Positions 6,872 to 14,712 of a stretch of DNA of 20,896 nt are shown in pieces. The stretch is taken from positions 1 through 20,896 of IMG/VR virus record IMGVR_UViG_3300043787_000126, one strand, 5' to 3'. The stretch is from a virus. The position numbers and the translations under genes are program-made. A model generated the notes under the pieces. That model searched no databases, was not told the DNA's origin, and worked only from the letters and a program-made list of their open reading frames with translations. The stretch's first letter is position 1. Every line of letters starts with the position of its first letter.

Positions 6872-9800
6872 CGTTTCGCGAGAAGCCCAGCGCCTTCCTC
6901 GGTCCGTTCGGACAAAAGACCGTGCCGATGGCGGCTTCGACACGGATGACGCCGATCGACGAGCTTCCCGTCCCCAAGCAGCCAGAAATTCCGATCAGCG
7001 AACTGCCCCTGGCTGGGCCGCTGTTCGGCGACGAGCAAGTCCCCCTGGTGCAGCACGGCATCACCTGCCGCGTCGGCGCGAGCAACATCAGCGCGCTCGG
7101 GCCGAACGCGTTTTTGAACCAGATCATGACGCTGATCTATGTCGCCGCGCCAGGGCAGCAGGCGTTCTCGCTCAGCACGCCCGATCGCTCCGGCCGCATG
7201 TTCGCCCTCACCCAGAATCACGCGCTCCATGTGACGGTGGCTGGCGATCGGCTCATCGAGGACGACGGCACCGGGTCTGGCGACTACACCATCGAGCTTC
7301 AGATCAACTCAGTGGTGTTCGTCGCATCGAGCGATGAGGACACCCGCTGGCAACCGTTCCGCGCGCCGATGATCGGCGGCGAGGTCGTCGTCATCGACAT
7401 CTTCGCGGTGGTCGACCCGACGATCGACTGGCTCATCAACACGATCAAGACCGAGATGCTCGGGCCGATCGTCACCGAGAACGTCATCCCCGATCTGACC
7501 TACGAGCCCAACGGGCAGATGACTGTCCTGTACGTCAACGGGCATCCGTTTTTCAGCGCCACGAGTCCGCCCGACTTCACAACAGTTGGCCGTACGATCC
7601 AATGGGTTCACCCGGTCTACAGCGTCGGCGTCGGGTCGCAGGTTGAGGCCTGCTACACCTATGGCACGCCGCCAGGGGTCGGGTCCGGAGCGCCCAGCGT
7701 GGGCGTCGGCGGCCTCATCGATGCGCCCGCCGACGGACGGTGGTATGCGCGCCAGAACAACGCCTGGATGCCCAGCGTTGGCTCGGTGGCGGGCCGCAGC
7801 GGCGCGGTGGTTCTCGACCACAACGACATCACCGACTGGGCCGTTACGCTCGCCCCCTACGCCTTGACCGCCGACATCATCATTCCGGTCGGCTCGACGA
7901 CGCTGCCAAAGGTGGAAGGCCGCCACGCGGCGATCGGCGTCAGCCCCACCTGGGCGCGCGCCGATCACGTCCACCCGGCCGCCAGGGTTTGGGCGGAGGC
8001 CTCGCAGACCCTCTACTATCAGGCGATCGCGGCGCAGACCGCTTTCCCCATCAACACCCCTGACATCTTTGGCCAGAGCCTCTCGGCGATATTCGCGGGG
8101 AACGAAGGGGTCGACGTCTATCTCAACGGCGTCAAGCTCGCGCCATGGAGCGCCACCTTTTCGGGCGACTACATCATCGACGTCGCGACCGAGACCGTCA
8201 GTCTGCTGCAGGGCGCGGCGGCTGGCGCGATCATAGCGATTAGCGTGACGATCAACCCGAAGGACATTGCGCCCGTCCTGGTGCTGACTGAGAAGCTGGC
8301 CACGCTGCCGTTCGACGGGGTGACGACGAGCTTCGCGCTGCTGAGCCTGACCGGCCTCGCGGTGACCGCTGGCGAGGTGACCGATCTGCACGTCGTCGTC
8401 GACGGCGTCGAGCAAGATCCGGGGATCGATTTCGTGCTCGATCAGACCGGCCAGTTCATCGAGTTCATCTATCCACCGGAGGCCGACGCCAAGTCATTCA
8501 TCATTTACTACGCCAAGAGCCAAATCGGGTTCCTGTCAGTCGTCGAGCACGACTGGACGATGACCGGCGACGGCACGACGCAGAACCCATTGAGCGTCAT
8601 CCTGGCCAGCGAGGATGTCCCTGGCCTCGTGAACGTGCCCGCCGGGTCCGCGCTCACCCTCACCCTCATCCCCGCCGCGCCGCCTTTCCTGCCAGAGGCC
8701 GCCTTGGGCTTAGCGGTCGCGCAGCCTGCGGACATCGTGACCGGGACCGACGACGTCTTTCCCGTCACCTCGCTGACCCTTCGGGGCGTGATGGGCGACG
8801 ACGTCGCCAATATGACGACGGCGGCGAAGGAGGTTGTCCCGGCAATCAACGAACTCGATGCCGGGATCGCCAACCTGAACAACATCAAGGTGGACCGTGC
8901 TGGCGACAGCATGACGGGTCCGCTGTACATCGCCATCCCGCCGACCAGTCCCGATGAGGTGACGAACAAGCAGTATGTCGACGAGAGCATTGCCGCCAGC
9001 GCGCTCTATCAAGGGGTGTGGCATGTGGCGCAAAACACGCCCGATCTGACGCCCAGCGTCATGAACCCGCTCAACGGGTGGTCGTGGATCGCGCAAACCA
9101 TTGATCCGAACGCGCCTGAAACTGCGCCAGCCTTTCTGCCGGGTATTGGCGGCATGCTGATCGATAGCGGCGACCGCATTCTGTGGGACGCGAACACCGC
9201 CGCCTACGACATGGTCAAGGGCTCGTCGCTCAGCATTCAGGAGGCGCGGGCGACGTTTGTCGAGATCGCTGGCGACCGGATGACCGGCAATCTGTTGTTT
9301 AGCCCCGGCGGTCAAGTTCTCTTTGCCGATAATTCTGGGATTTATCAATCATCATTCGGGCCGTTGACGCTGCAAGAAGGCAACGGCGGCGAGCAGCCGC
9401 AGATCGCCAATGTTTTTGGCCTGAACGGTCGAGATATCATCGACACTGTCAATGGTGACGCACGCTATGTGATCAAAGCTGGCGACACGATGGCTGGGCC
9501 TTTATTGTTGTCTCGCGATGCACAGTTCAATACAGAGGCGACGACCAAGAATTACGTCGATACTCTCATACTTCTGTGGGAGGCGCTGAAGGTAAACAGG
9601 GCTGGCGATACCATGACAGGGCCGCTCACCTTACCAGCGGCTCCGCCTACGCTTGCTTTAGAGGCGACGAATAAGATTTATGTTGATAGCGCAATCACGA
9701 CCAATGCGTTGTGGAAAGGCGTTTATCTTCCATCTCTGAACTACCCCGATCTTAACCCTGCGAGCATGAACCCGCAGGATGGTTGGACGTGGTTTATCCA

Positions 9801-11199
9801 AACTCAAGACCCGAATTTGCCAGAAGTTGTCCCGCCCAATGTTCCGGGTCTCTCTGGGCAGTCAGTTGATAGCGGCTGGATCGTGTGGTGGAACGAGGGC
9901 GCACGTCAGTATAATTTGACGAAGGGCCCAAGCTTATCGATGTCCACCGCGTTGGCGACGTTCGTTAATCTCGCTGGCGATACGATGACCGGCGATTTGA
10001 ACTTTCCGTCTCTTGCAGGAGTGAATTTTGCTGGCACAAGGCTTGTTTCTAGTGGATATGTACTGTACATCCAGAAACCGCCTGGGGACGTGCAGCCGCA
10101 GATCTTGAATAATGCTGGCACGGCAGCCAACGATATTATTGACGCCAGCGGCGGTACGATGACTGGCAGTTTGAATTTTGCCAACAATGGGCTTGGGCTG
10201 TTCTGGCCGAATACTGTATCGTTGCTGACGACAGGGGCTAATCAGCTACAAGCTAACGCTGGCACGTTTATAATTAACGGCGCACTCAGTACGACGGGTG
10301 CGGCGACCATGGCTGGCACAGTGACGGTGCGCGCCAATGCGAGCGTTGGCTCGCTTCAGTTGCATAGTGGAAGCACGGCGCAGACCGGCGAGATCAGCTT
10401 CTATGCCCCCAACGGCACGACCCGCACTGGCTATATCGGCTATGGCTCCGGGAACATCAATCATATCACCGCTGAGAATGGCTATAGTTGGCGATTTGAT
10501 CAGCCAATCAATGGCCAGATAACTCTTCAGAACGGTCGTATCGACCTATACCAGTCTGGCGGGAACTACTACCGCTGGATCGACTCCACCAGCGCTAACA
10601 ATCCGTCCCCGCTCCCAGTTGTGCTGGCTGTCAACTCCATCGGTCAAGGCACTTGCGGGCTTTACCAAATGCATGACGGCTACACTGGCTATGGCGGGGC
10701 CCAGGGCCAGATGTACCTTTATAACGGCAACGGTGGCTACGGATATCAATGGTTTATGCATAGCAACGTAGGGCCGTCCACCACGTTCAACGGCGTCGTT
10801 TATGCCAGCGTCAGCCCGCCGTCAGACAGCAGGCTGAAATCCGACATCACGCCGGTCAACTTCGATGAGGTCGACGCCGCGTTCAAAGCCTTCAACCCGG
10901 TGCGCTACAAGCTGAAGCCGCCACGAGAGCGCAATCCGCTGTCCGCGACCGGCTACACCGATCGGCCGATGCGTGATCCGAACCGGGTGCACTGGGGCTT
11001 GCTCGCTGACGACGTCGAGATCGGCGCGCCCGATCTGGTGACGCTCGCGGATTACACCCAGCATCTCGATTTTCACGGCAACCCGATCGAGAACCCGGAA
11101 CCGAACATGGTGAAGGCCTACGATCTGGCTGGGGTGCTAAGCATCGCCATCGCCAAGATCAAGCAACTGGAATTGCGGGTGAAGGAGCTTGAGCGGTGA
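6868..11199 (+). CDS. Giant modular tail fibre with S74 intramolecular chaperone
   Basis: This 1443-aa protein starts at a GTG overlapping the previous stop, with GGAG upstream. Residues of about 31-75 hold a fibre-anchor motif (ISELPLAGPLFGDEQVPLVQ). Four beta-modules of the 'V.LNG...DY' type follow at about 89-190, 206-272, 380-465 and 476-555. A DAPADGRWYAR cassette lies at 283-305. AGD.MTG / YVD repeats start at 675, and a long unit is duplicated at 703-867 and 938-1095. The C-terminal 125 residues are a peptidase S74 (endosialidase-type) chaperone: S1319-D-S-R-L-K1324 keeps the Ser-Lys spacing of five known for that family, followed by WGLLADDVE. The domain is expected to trimerise the fibre and cleave itself off. 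The section from about 9300 to 10320 has lower GC than the rest. Confidence 0.9.
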   Translation: MTFREKPSAFLGPFGQKTVPMAASTRMTPIDELPVPKQPEIPISELPLAGPLFGDEQVPLVQHGITCRVGASNISALGPNAFLNQIMTLIYVAAPGQQAFSLSTPDRSGRMFALTQNHALHVTVAGDRLIEDDGTGSGDYTIELQINSVVFVASSDEDTRWQPFRAPMIGGEVVVIDIFAVVDPTIDWLINTIKTEMLGPIVTENVIPDLTYEPNGQMTVLYVNGHPFFSATSPPDFTTVGRTIQWVHPVYSVGVGSQVEACYTYGTPPGVGSGAPSVGVGGLIDAPADGRWYARQNNAWMPSVGSVAGRSGAVVLDHNDITDWAVTLAPYALTADIIIPVGSTTLPKVEGRHAAIGVSPTWARADHVHPAARVWAEASQTLYYQAIAAQTAFPINTPDIFGQSLSAIFAGNEGVDVYLNGVKLAPWSATFSGDYIIDVATETVSLLQGAAAGAIIAISVTINPKDIAPVLVLTEKLATLPFDGVTTSFALLSLTGLAVTAGEVTDLHVVVDGVEQDPGIDFVLDQTGQFIEFIYPPEADAKSFIIYYAKSQIGFLSVVEHDWTMTGDGTTQNPLSVILASEDVPGLVNVPAGSALTLTLIPAAPPFLPEAALGLAVAQPADIVTGTDDVFPVTSLTLRGVMGDDVANMTTAAKEVVPAINELDAGIANLNNIKVDRAGDSMTGPLYIAIPPTSPDEVTNKQYVDESIAASALYQGVWHVAQNTPDLTPSVMNPLNGWSWIAQTIDPNAPETAPAFLPGIGGMLIDSGDRILWDANTAAYDMVKGSSLSIQEARATFVEIAGDRMTGNLLFSPGGQVLFADNSGIYQSSFGPLTLQEGNGGEQPQIANVFGLNGRDIIDTVNGDARYVIKAGDTMAGPLLLSRDAQFNTEATTKNYVDTLILLWEALKVNRAGDTMTGPLTLPAAPPTLALEATNKIYVDSAITTNALWKGVYLPSLNYPDLNPASMNPQDGWTWFIQTQDPNLPEVVPPNVPGLSGQSVDSGWIVWWNEGARQYNLTKGPSLSMSTALATFVNLAGDTMTGDLNFPSLAGVNFAGTRLVSSGYVLYIQKPPGDVQPQILNNAGTAANDIIDASGGTMTGSLNFANNGLGLFWPNTVSLLTTGANQLQANAGTFIINGALSTTGAATMAGTVTVRANASVGSLQLHSGSTAQTGEISFYAPNGTTRTGYIGYGSGNINHITAENGYSWRFDQPINGQITLQNGRIDLYQSGGNYYRWIDSTSANNPSPLPVVLAVNSIGQGTCGLYQMHDGYTGYGGAQGQMYLYNGNGGYGYQWFMHSNVGPSTTFNGVVYASVSPPSDSRLKSDITPVNFDEVDAAFKAFNPVRYKLKPPRERNPLSATGYTDRPMRDPNRVHWGLLADDVEIGAPDLVTLADYTQHLDFHGNPIENPEPNMVKAYDLAGVLSIAIAKIKQLELRVKELER
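8974..9468 (+). repeat. Fibre repeat unit A (protein-level)
   Basis: Residues of about 703-867 of the giant fibre run from YVDESI through ALYQGVWHVAQNTPDL, GWSWIAQTIDPNAPE, GSSLSIQEARATFVEIAGD and QPQIANVFGLNGRDIID to DARYV. The same order recurs as unit B 705 bp downstream, and a shorter relative appears in the gene at 12293. Confidence 0.8.
9679..10151 (+). repeat. Fibre repeat unit B (protein-level)
   Basis: Residues of about 938-1095 repeat unit A: YVDSAI, ALWKGVYLPSLNYPDL, GWTWFIQTQDPNLPE, GPSLSMSTALATFVNLAGD and QPQILNNAGTAANDIID. The DNA is clearly more AT-rich than most of the gene (47% GC at 9661-9720 against 60% at 8401-8460, counted by hand). The two copies have therefore either diverged for long or come from different sources. 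Confidence 0.8.
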
Positions 11200-11552
11200 C
11201 CGAGTGGGTGAGCGGGAGCCTGTACATAAGAGCCATGGGCGAGGGCGGCATGGGCCTCAAGAAGGGTGAGGTCGTCGGCGGACACCTCCATCGATTCGAT
11301 CACACCACAATTTGCTTCTGTGGCAACTGGCACGTCACGAAATGGGAGCCGGGTGGCGCGGTCGCGTTCGATTTCGAGCGCGAAGGTCCGTTTCACGTCC
11401 TGATCGAGAAGGATTGCCTGCACGAGTTCACCTTTCTCGGCGGCGCGCCGATCGGCCACGCTTGGTGCGTGTACTCGCACCGCTATCCTCAAGGCGACGT
11501 GTCGCTCGAATACACCGGCTGGCTCAACGCTTACGAACAGGCTCCCGCATGA
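11196..11552 (+). CDS. Small cupin-like protein
   Basis: This 118-aa protein starts at a GTG overlapping the fibre stop, with GGAG at about 11184. The segment VVGGHLHRFDHTTICFCGNW, with a GH.H pair, resembles the first metal-binding motif of cupins. HVLIEKDCLHEFTFLGG resembles the second, with His and Glu/Asp positions. Small single-domain cupins can bind metal or sugars. Here the gene lies between a giant fibre and a collagen-like fibre gene, with 4-bp overlaps on both sides. A capsule- or sugar-related or structural role is therefore possible. The family assignment is from motif appearance only, and the function is unknown. Confidence 0.6.
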   Translation: MTEWVSGSLYIRAMGEGGMGLKKGEVVGGHLHRFDHTTICFCGNWHVTKWEPGGAVAFDFEREGPFHVLIEKDCLHEFTFLGGAPIGHAWCVYSHRYPQGDVSLEYTGWLNAYEQAPA

Positions 11553-11791
11553 CGACCAGGGCGTTCGATCTCGCGCGATGGTTGCCGCCGCCGAACCCAG
11601 CGGTCGGCGACGCCATCCGCGTCCAGTTCAACACCTCGCCTTTGGTGAGCCAGTGGTACGCGCCCGTCGCGGGCCCGGTGGGGCCGGTCGGACCGGTGGG
11701 GCCGGTTGGGCCGCAGGGCCTGCAGGGGCCGCAAGGCGTGCCAGGGCCGGTCGACCCGGACCTGGAGTGGGACGCGGGTTACTATTTCTAG
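11549..11791 (+). CDS. Small collagen-like fibre protein
   Basis: The protein is 80 aa, with an ATG overlapping the previous stop (ATGA). Residues 1-40 are an anchor-like segment with LPPPNPAVGDAIRVQF and SQWYAPV, loosely like the FP..P.VG anchor of the genes at 14713 and 17521. Residues 42-68 are nine uninterrupted Gly-X-Y triplets (GPV four times, then GPQ, GLQ, GPQ, GVP, GPV), so a short collagen-type triple helix is likely. The last 12 residues are acidic and aromatic (DLEWDAGYYF). There is no receptor-binding domain. It could be a fibre base, a spacer or an adaptor for the neighbouring fibres. Frame choice rests on the Gly-X-Y pattern and the overlap. Confidence 0.75.
   Translation: MTTRAFDLARWLPPPNPAVGDAIRVQFNTSPLVSQWYAPVAGPVGPVGPVGPVGPQGLQGPQGVPGPVDPDLEWDAGYYF
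11672..11752 (+). repeat. Gly-X-Y collagen-like repeat
   Basis: Nine consecutive Gly-X-Y triplets are encoded. The first four are near-identical 9-bp DNA repeats (GGCCCGGTG, GGGCCGGTC, GGACCGGTG, GGGCCGGTT), a structure prone to expansion or contraction. Confidence 0.9.
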
Positions 11792-11800
11792 GAGGCGCTC

Positions 11801-12277
11801 TTGCCCGCTGTCTTACGCATCCTGCGTTCGAACGCCACTGGCGTCAGGCCGGCTGGGCGGCAGGATGGCGAGCCGTACGTCAATTATTCCGATCGCCAGT
11901 GGGGCGTCTGGGACGGCAACACCGCCCAACCGATGGACCTCTTGGCGATCCGCTGGTGGTCCCCGACGACCGCCTACGTGGTCGAGGACCTCGTCGTCTC
12001 GGCGGGCGTCATCTATCGCTGCCTATTCCCGCACACCAACCAGCCGCCGCCCAACGTCAATTGGGAGGCGATAAGCGGGACCAACCTCGGGGGCGGCGGA
12101 GGCGGCGGCATCGCCGACGCCCCCAGCGATGGTCAGCTTTACGGGCGCGAGAACGCCGCCTGGGTGGTAGTCCCAGTCGGTCCCGGCGGCGGCATCCCTG
12201 ACGCCCCGAGCGACGGCACCACCTATGGTCGACTGAACGCGGCTTGGACCGCCATAATCGACGCAGGAGCATTCTGA
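11801..12277 (+). CDS. Modular fibre protein, class I anchor, no distal domain
   Basis: The protein is 158 aa. A TTG start at 11801 is chosen because TAGGAGG lies 6 nt upstream and the anchor motif begins there. Residues of about 6-45 are the class I anchor (ILRSNATGVRPAGRQDGEPY, then WGVWD). Residues of about 50-90 resemble a CBM5/12 segment (SPTTAYVVEDLVVSAGVIYR, NVNWEAI). A Gly7 linker (residues 97-103) leads to two copies of the DAPSDG..YGR.NAAW cassette. The protein ends right after the second with IIDAGAF. It has an anchor and linker but no receptor-binding end, and may be a base or adaptor fibre, or a cassette remnant. Confidence 0.8.
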   Translation: MPAVLRILRSNATGVRPAGRQDGEPYVNYSDRQWGVWDGNTAQPMDLLAIRWWSPTTAYVVEDLVVSAGVIYRCLFPHTNQPPPNVNWEAISGTNLGGGGGGGIADAPSDGQLYGRENAAWVVVPVGPGGGIPDAPSDGTTYGRLNAAWTAIIDAGAF

Positions 12278-12292
12278 AGAAAGGTAAGCGCC

Positions 12293-13237
12293 ATGCCTAA
12301 TACCATCAAAATCCTCCGCTCTTCGACGGCTGGTGTGCTGCCCGCTGGCAAGACGGCTGGGGAACCTTGGGTGAACTTCGCCGATGGGCAGTTCGGGGTC
12401 TGGAACGCGGCGGCGACACCTTTGCTCGCTGTCCGGTTCTGGCTCAGCACGGCGAACTACGCCGTCAATGACGTCGTATTGAGCGCGGGCGAGCTTTTCG
12501 TCTGCGTCACTGCGAACACTAATTCCCCGCCGCCGAGCGTCAACTGGACGCCCGTGGTGGGCGCGGCGACTGGCGTCGACAGCTTCAATGGCCGCACCGG
12601 TCCCGTCGTCCTGACCACGGCCGATGTGACGACGGTTCTCCCCGCCGCCACGATTGCCCCGCTGATGGATGGCGTGGCGGCGGTCGGCACGACAACCATC
12701 TGGGCGCGAGAAGATCACGTCCATCCCTCCGACACGTCGCGGCTCCCGCTCGCGGGTGGGACGATGCTGGGCGCGCTGATCCTCCAGCCGGGTCCGCCGA
12801 CGCTGCCGCAGGAAGCGGCGCCGATGTCCTACGTCGACACCATGATCGCCGCCCTCCGGCTGTTCAAGGGGACCTGGGAGGTGCTTGCAAACATCCCCGA
12901 CCTGACCAACCCGGTGGCGCTGGGGCTGACTCCAGGCGACTATTACATGGCGGTCACCGTCGACCCGGCCGTGCCGGAACTCGCGCCCGGTGGCGTCCTC
13001 GGCATCGGCGGATCGCTGATCGGCAACGGCGATCTCGTCATCTGGGACGGCGTGACGTTCGACACGGTCGAGGGTTCTGGCTTGACGGTGGCCGAGGCCG
13101 ATACGCGCTATCTGGGGCTTGGCGGCGGCACGCTGACCGGCGCGCTCACGCTCGCTGGACCCCCGACCATTCCGCTGCATGCGGCGACCATGGGCTATGT
13201 CGACAATGCGATCCTCGATGCAGGCACGTTCCCATAG
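12293..13237 (+). CDS. Modular fibre protein, class I anchor with YVD repeats
   Basis: The protein is 314 aa, with an ATG preceded by AGAAAGGTAAG. The class I anchor (IKILRSSTAGVLPAGKTAGE) is followed by a CBM5/12-like segment (STANYAVNDVVLSAGELF, SVNWTPV). Next come a SFNGRTGPVVLT segment and a WAREDHVHPSD motif (the giant fibre has the related WARADHVHPAA). After a LPLAGGTMLGALIL / YVD repeat, residues of about 181-314 repeat the giant-fibre unit (LFKGTWEVLANIPDL, then GSGLTVAEADTRYLGLGGGT). The protein ends directly after a second YVD motif (YVDNAILDAGTFP). It again lacks a distinct distal domain. Confidence 0.82.
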   Translation: MPNTIKILRSSTAGVLPAGKTAGEPWVNFADGQFGVWNAAATPLLAVRFWLSTANYAVNDVVLSAGELFVCVTANTNSPPPSVNWTPVVGAATGVDSFNGRTGPVVLTTADVTTVLPAATIAPLMDGVAAVGTTTIWAREDHVHPSDTSRLPLAGGTMLGALILQPGPPTLPQEAAPMSYVDTMIAALRLFKGTWEVLANIPDLTNPVALGLTPGDYYMAVTVDPAVPELAPGGVLGIGGSLIGNGDLVIWDGVTFDTVEGSGLTVAEADTRYLGLGGGTLTGALTLAGPPTIPLHAATMGYVDNAILDAGTFP

Positions 13238-13249
13238 TTTTGAGGGGTC

Positions 13250-14710
13250 ATGAACCGCATTCTGATCCTGCGAAGCTCGACCGCTGGCGCCCGTCCTGTC
13301 GGACGGGACACAGGTGAGCTTTATGTGAACTTGCCCGACAACCAGTTGGGGGTGATCGACGACACGAACGCGCCCGTCGACCTGATCGCGGTGCGCCATT
13401 TCTCACCGGCAGCGAGCTATTTCACAGGGGACTGCGTCCTTTACAACGGCAGAATTTATATCGCGACGGGCATTTTTGGACCGGGGCCATTCAACCCGCT
13501 TGATTGGAACGTCGTGACGATGGCGACGGATCTCGCTCTCTACATGCCCCTATCTGGCGGCACGTTCACCGGTGTGGTGACGTTCCCCGGCAACAACAGC
13601 GTCGTTGTCAACGGAGCGGCGGCTACCCAGCGGGCCATTCTCGCTCAAAGCGCGGGGTCAAACCGCTGGCAGATGATGTTGGCGGATTCAACCCCTGAAG
13701 GCGGCGCCAACGCTGGCAGCAATTTTGTTCTCACGCCGATGAGTGACACAGGAGGGTTTCTTCCGGCTGCGCTGACCATTGAGCGCGCCACCAGCGTTGT
13801 TGATTTCGCTGTGCCTCCGACCGTCGCCGGTGCGCCCTTGGGCGGCGGTTCTTCTTATACCTTACCGCCCGCTACGACGACCACGCTGGGTGGCGTCAAG
13901 CCTGACGGGACAACGATTACAGCGGCGGTTGACGGCACGATCTCGGCGGTCCCGTCTGGTGGCGGTGGCGGGGGTGGCGTCGGCGAAAATCTAATTATTA
14001 ACGGCAACTTCGCCATCAATCAGCGCGCCTACGTTTCTGGCACGGCGCTCCCCGCAGTCCCGACCATCATGAACGGTTACGGCCATGACCGCTGGAAGGC
14101 GGGCGCAGGTGGCTGCACCTACACATTCGCGGCGGTGATTCCAGATACGACTGTGACGATTACCGCAGGAACGTTGACCCAGATCATCGAGGCTGGGGTC
14201 ATCGATGGCGGTCCGTACACCCTATCCTGGGCAGGAACAGCGCAGGCGAGAGTTTACCAAGGTGCTCCCACCGGCGCTTATGCAGCGAGCCCCCTCACCA
14301 CGCCAGCGTTGACTCCTGGCGTAAACACCATAGTCGAGTTCAACACTGGAACGGTAACGCGGGTTAAATTTGAAAGTGGAGCCGCTGCCACGCCGTTCAA
14401 CCGACTGTCGATGGCTAGATGTATGACAGAGTGTCAGAGATACTACCAAATTGGCACCCTTTATTGTGATGGCCTTTACGCAGCAAATGCTGGCAACGCT
14501 ATTTATTTTAGTAACACATGCCCAGTCCCTCCACGAACTGGGGCGACCGCAACAATGACAATCGTAAGGAACACGTCGACAAACCTAGGCGCTACTCCGT
14601 CACTTAATCATGATCCACCGCCAGGGAATATGTTTTATGTAAATGCATCGGCAACGGCCGTAGGGACTGCAAGGGTAAACATTAGATATAGTGCGAATGC
14701 GGAGCTTTAA
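13250..14710 (+). CDS. Tail fibre with class I anchor and 'NLIINGNF' distal domain
   Basis: This 486-aa protein has GAGGGG just before the ATG. The class I anchor (ILILRSSTAGARPVGRDTGE) is followed by a CBM5/12-like segment (SPAASYFTGDCVLYNGRIY, FNPLDWNVV). Residues of about 139-190 are a beta-module beginning RWQMMLADSTPEGGANAGSN, shared with the fibre at 17521. A TLGGVKPDGTTITAAVDGT segment precedes a seven-Gly linker (residues 237-243). The distal domain begins ENLIINGNFAINQRAYVSG, continues with YGHDRWKAG and carries CMTECQRYYQ. This matches a widespread fibre domain ('NL.INGNF.INQRG ... DRW ... CQRYY') presumed to contact the host surface. The last 400 bp are AT-richer than the anchor. 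Confidence 0.85.
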   Translation: MNRILILRSSTAGARPVGRDTGELYVNLPDNQLGVIDDTNAPVDLIAVRHFSPAASYFTGDCVLYNGRIYIATGIFGPGPFNPLDWNVVTMATDLALYMPLSGGTFTGVVTFPGNNSVVVNGAAATQRAILAQSAGSNRWQMMLADSTPEGGANAGSNFVLTPMSDTGGFLPAALTIERATSVVDFAVPPTVAGAPLGGGSSYTLPPATTTTLGGVKPDGTTITAAVDGTISAVPSGGGGGGGVGENLIINGNFAINQRAYVSGTALPAVPTIMNGYGHDRWKAGAGGCTYTFAAVIPDTTVTITAGTLTQIIEAGVIDGGPYTLSWAGTAQARVYQGAPTGAYAASPLTTPALTPGVNTIVEFNTGTVTRVKFESGAAATPFNRLSMARCMTECQRYYQIGTLYCDGLYAANAGNAIYFSNTCPVPPRTGATATMTIVRNTSTNLGATPSLNHDPPPGNMFYVNASATAVGTARVNIRYSANAEL

Positions 14711-14712
14711 AC

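Noticed and set aside
7309-8415. 368-codon open frame on the minus strand inside the giant fibre
   Set aside because: The translation is Arg/Asp/Val-rich with no motif, and the + strand carries clear fibre modules throughout.
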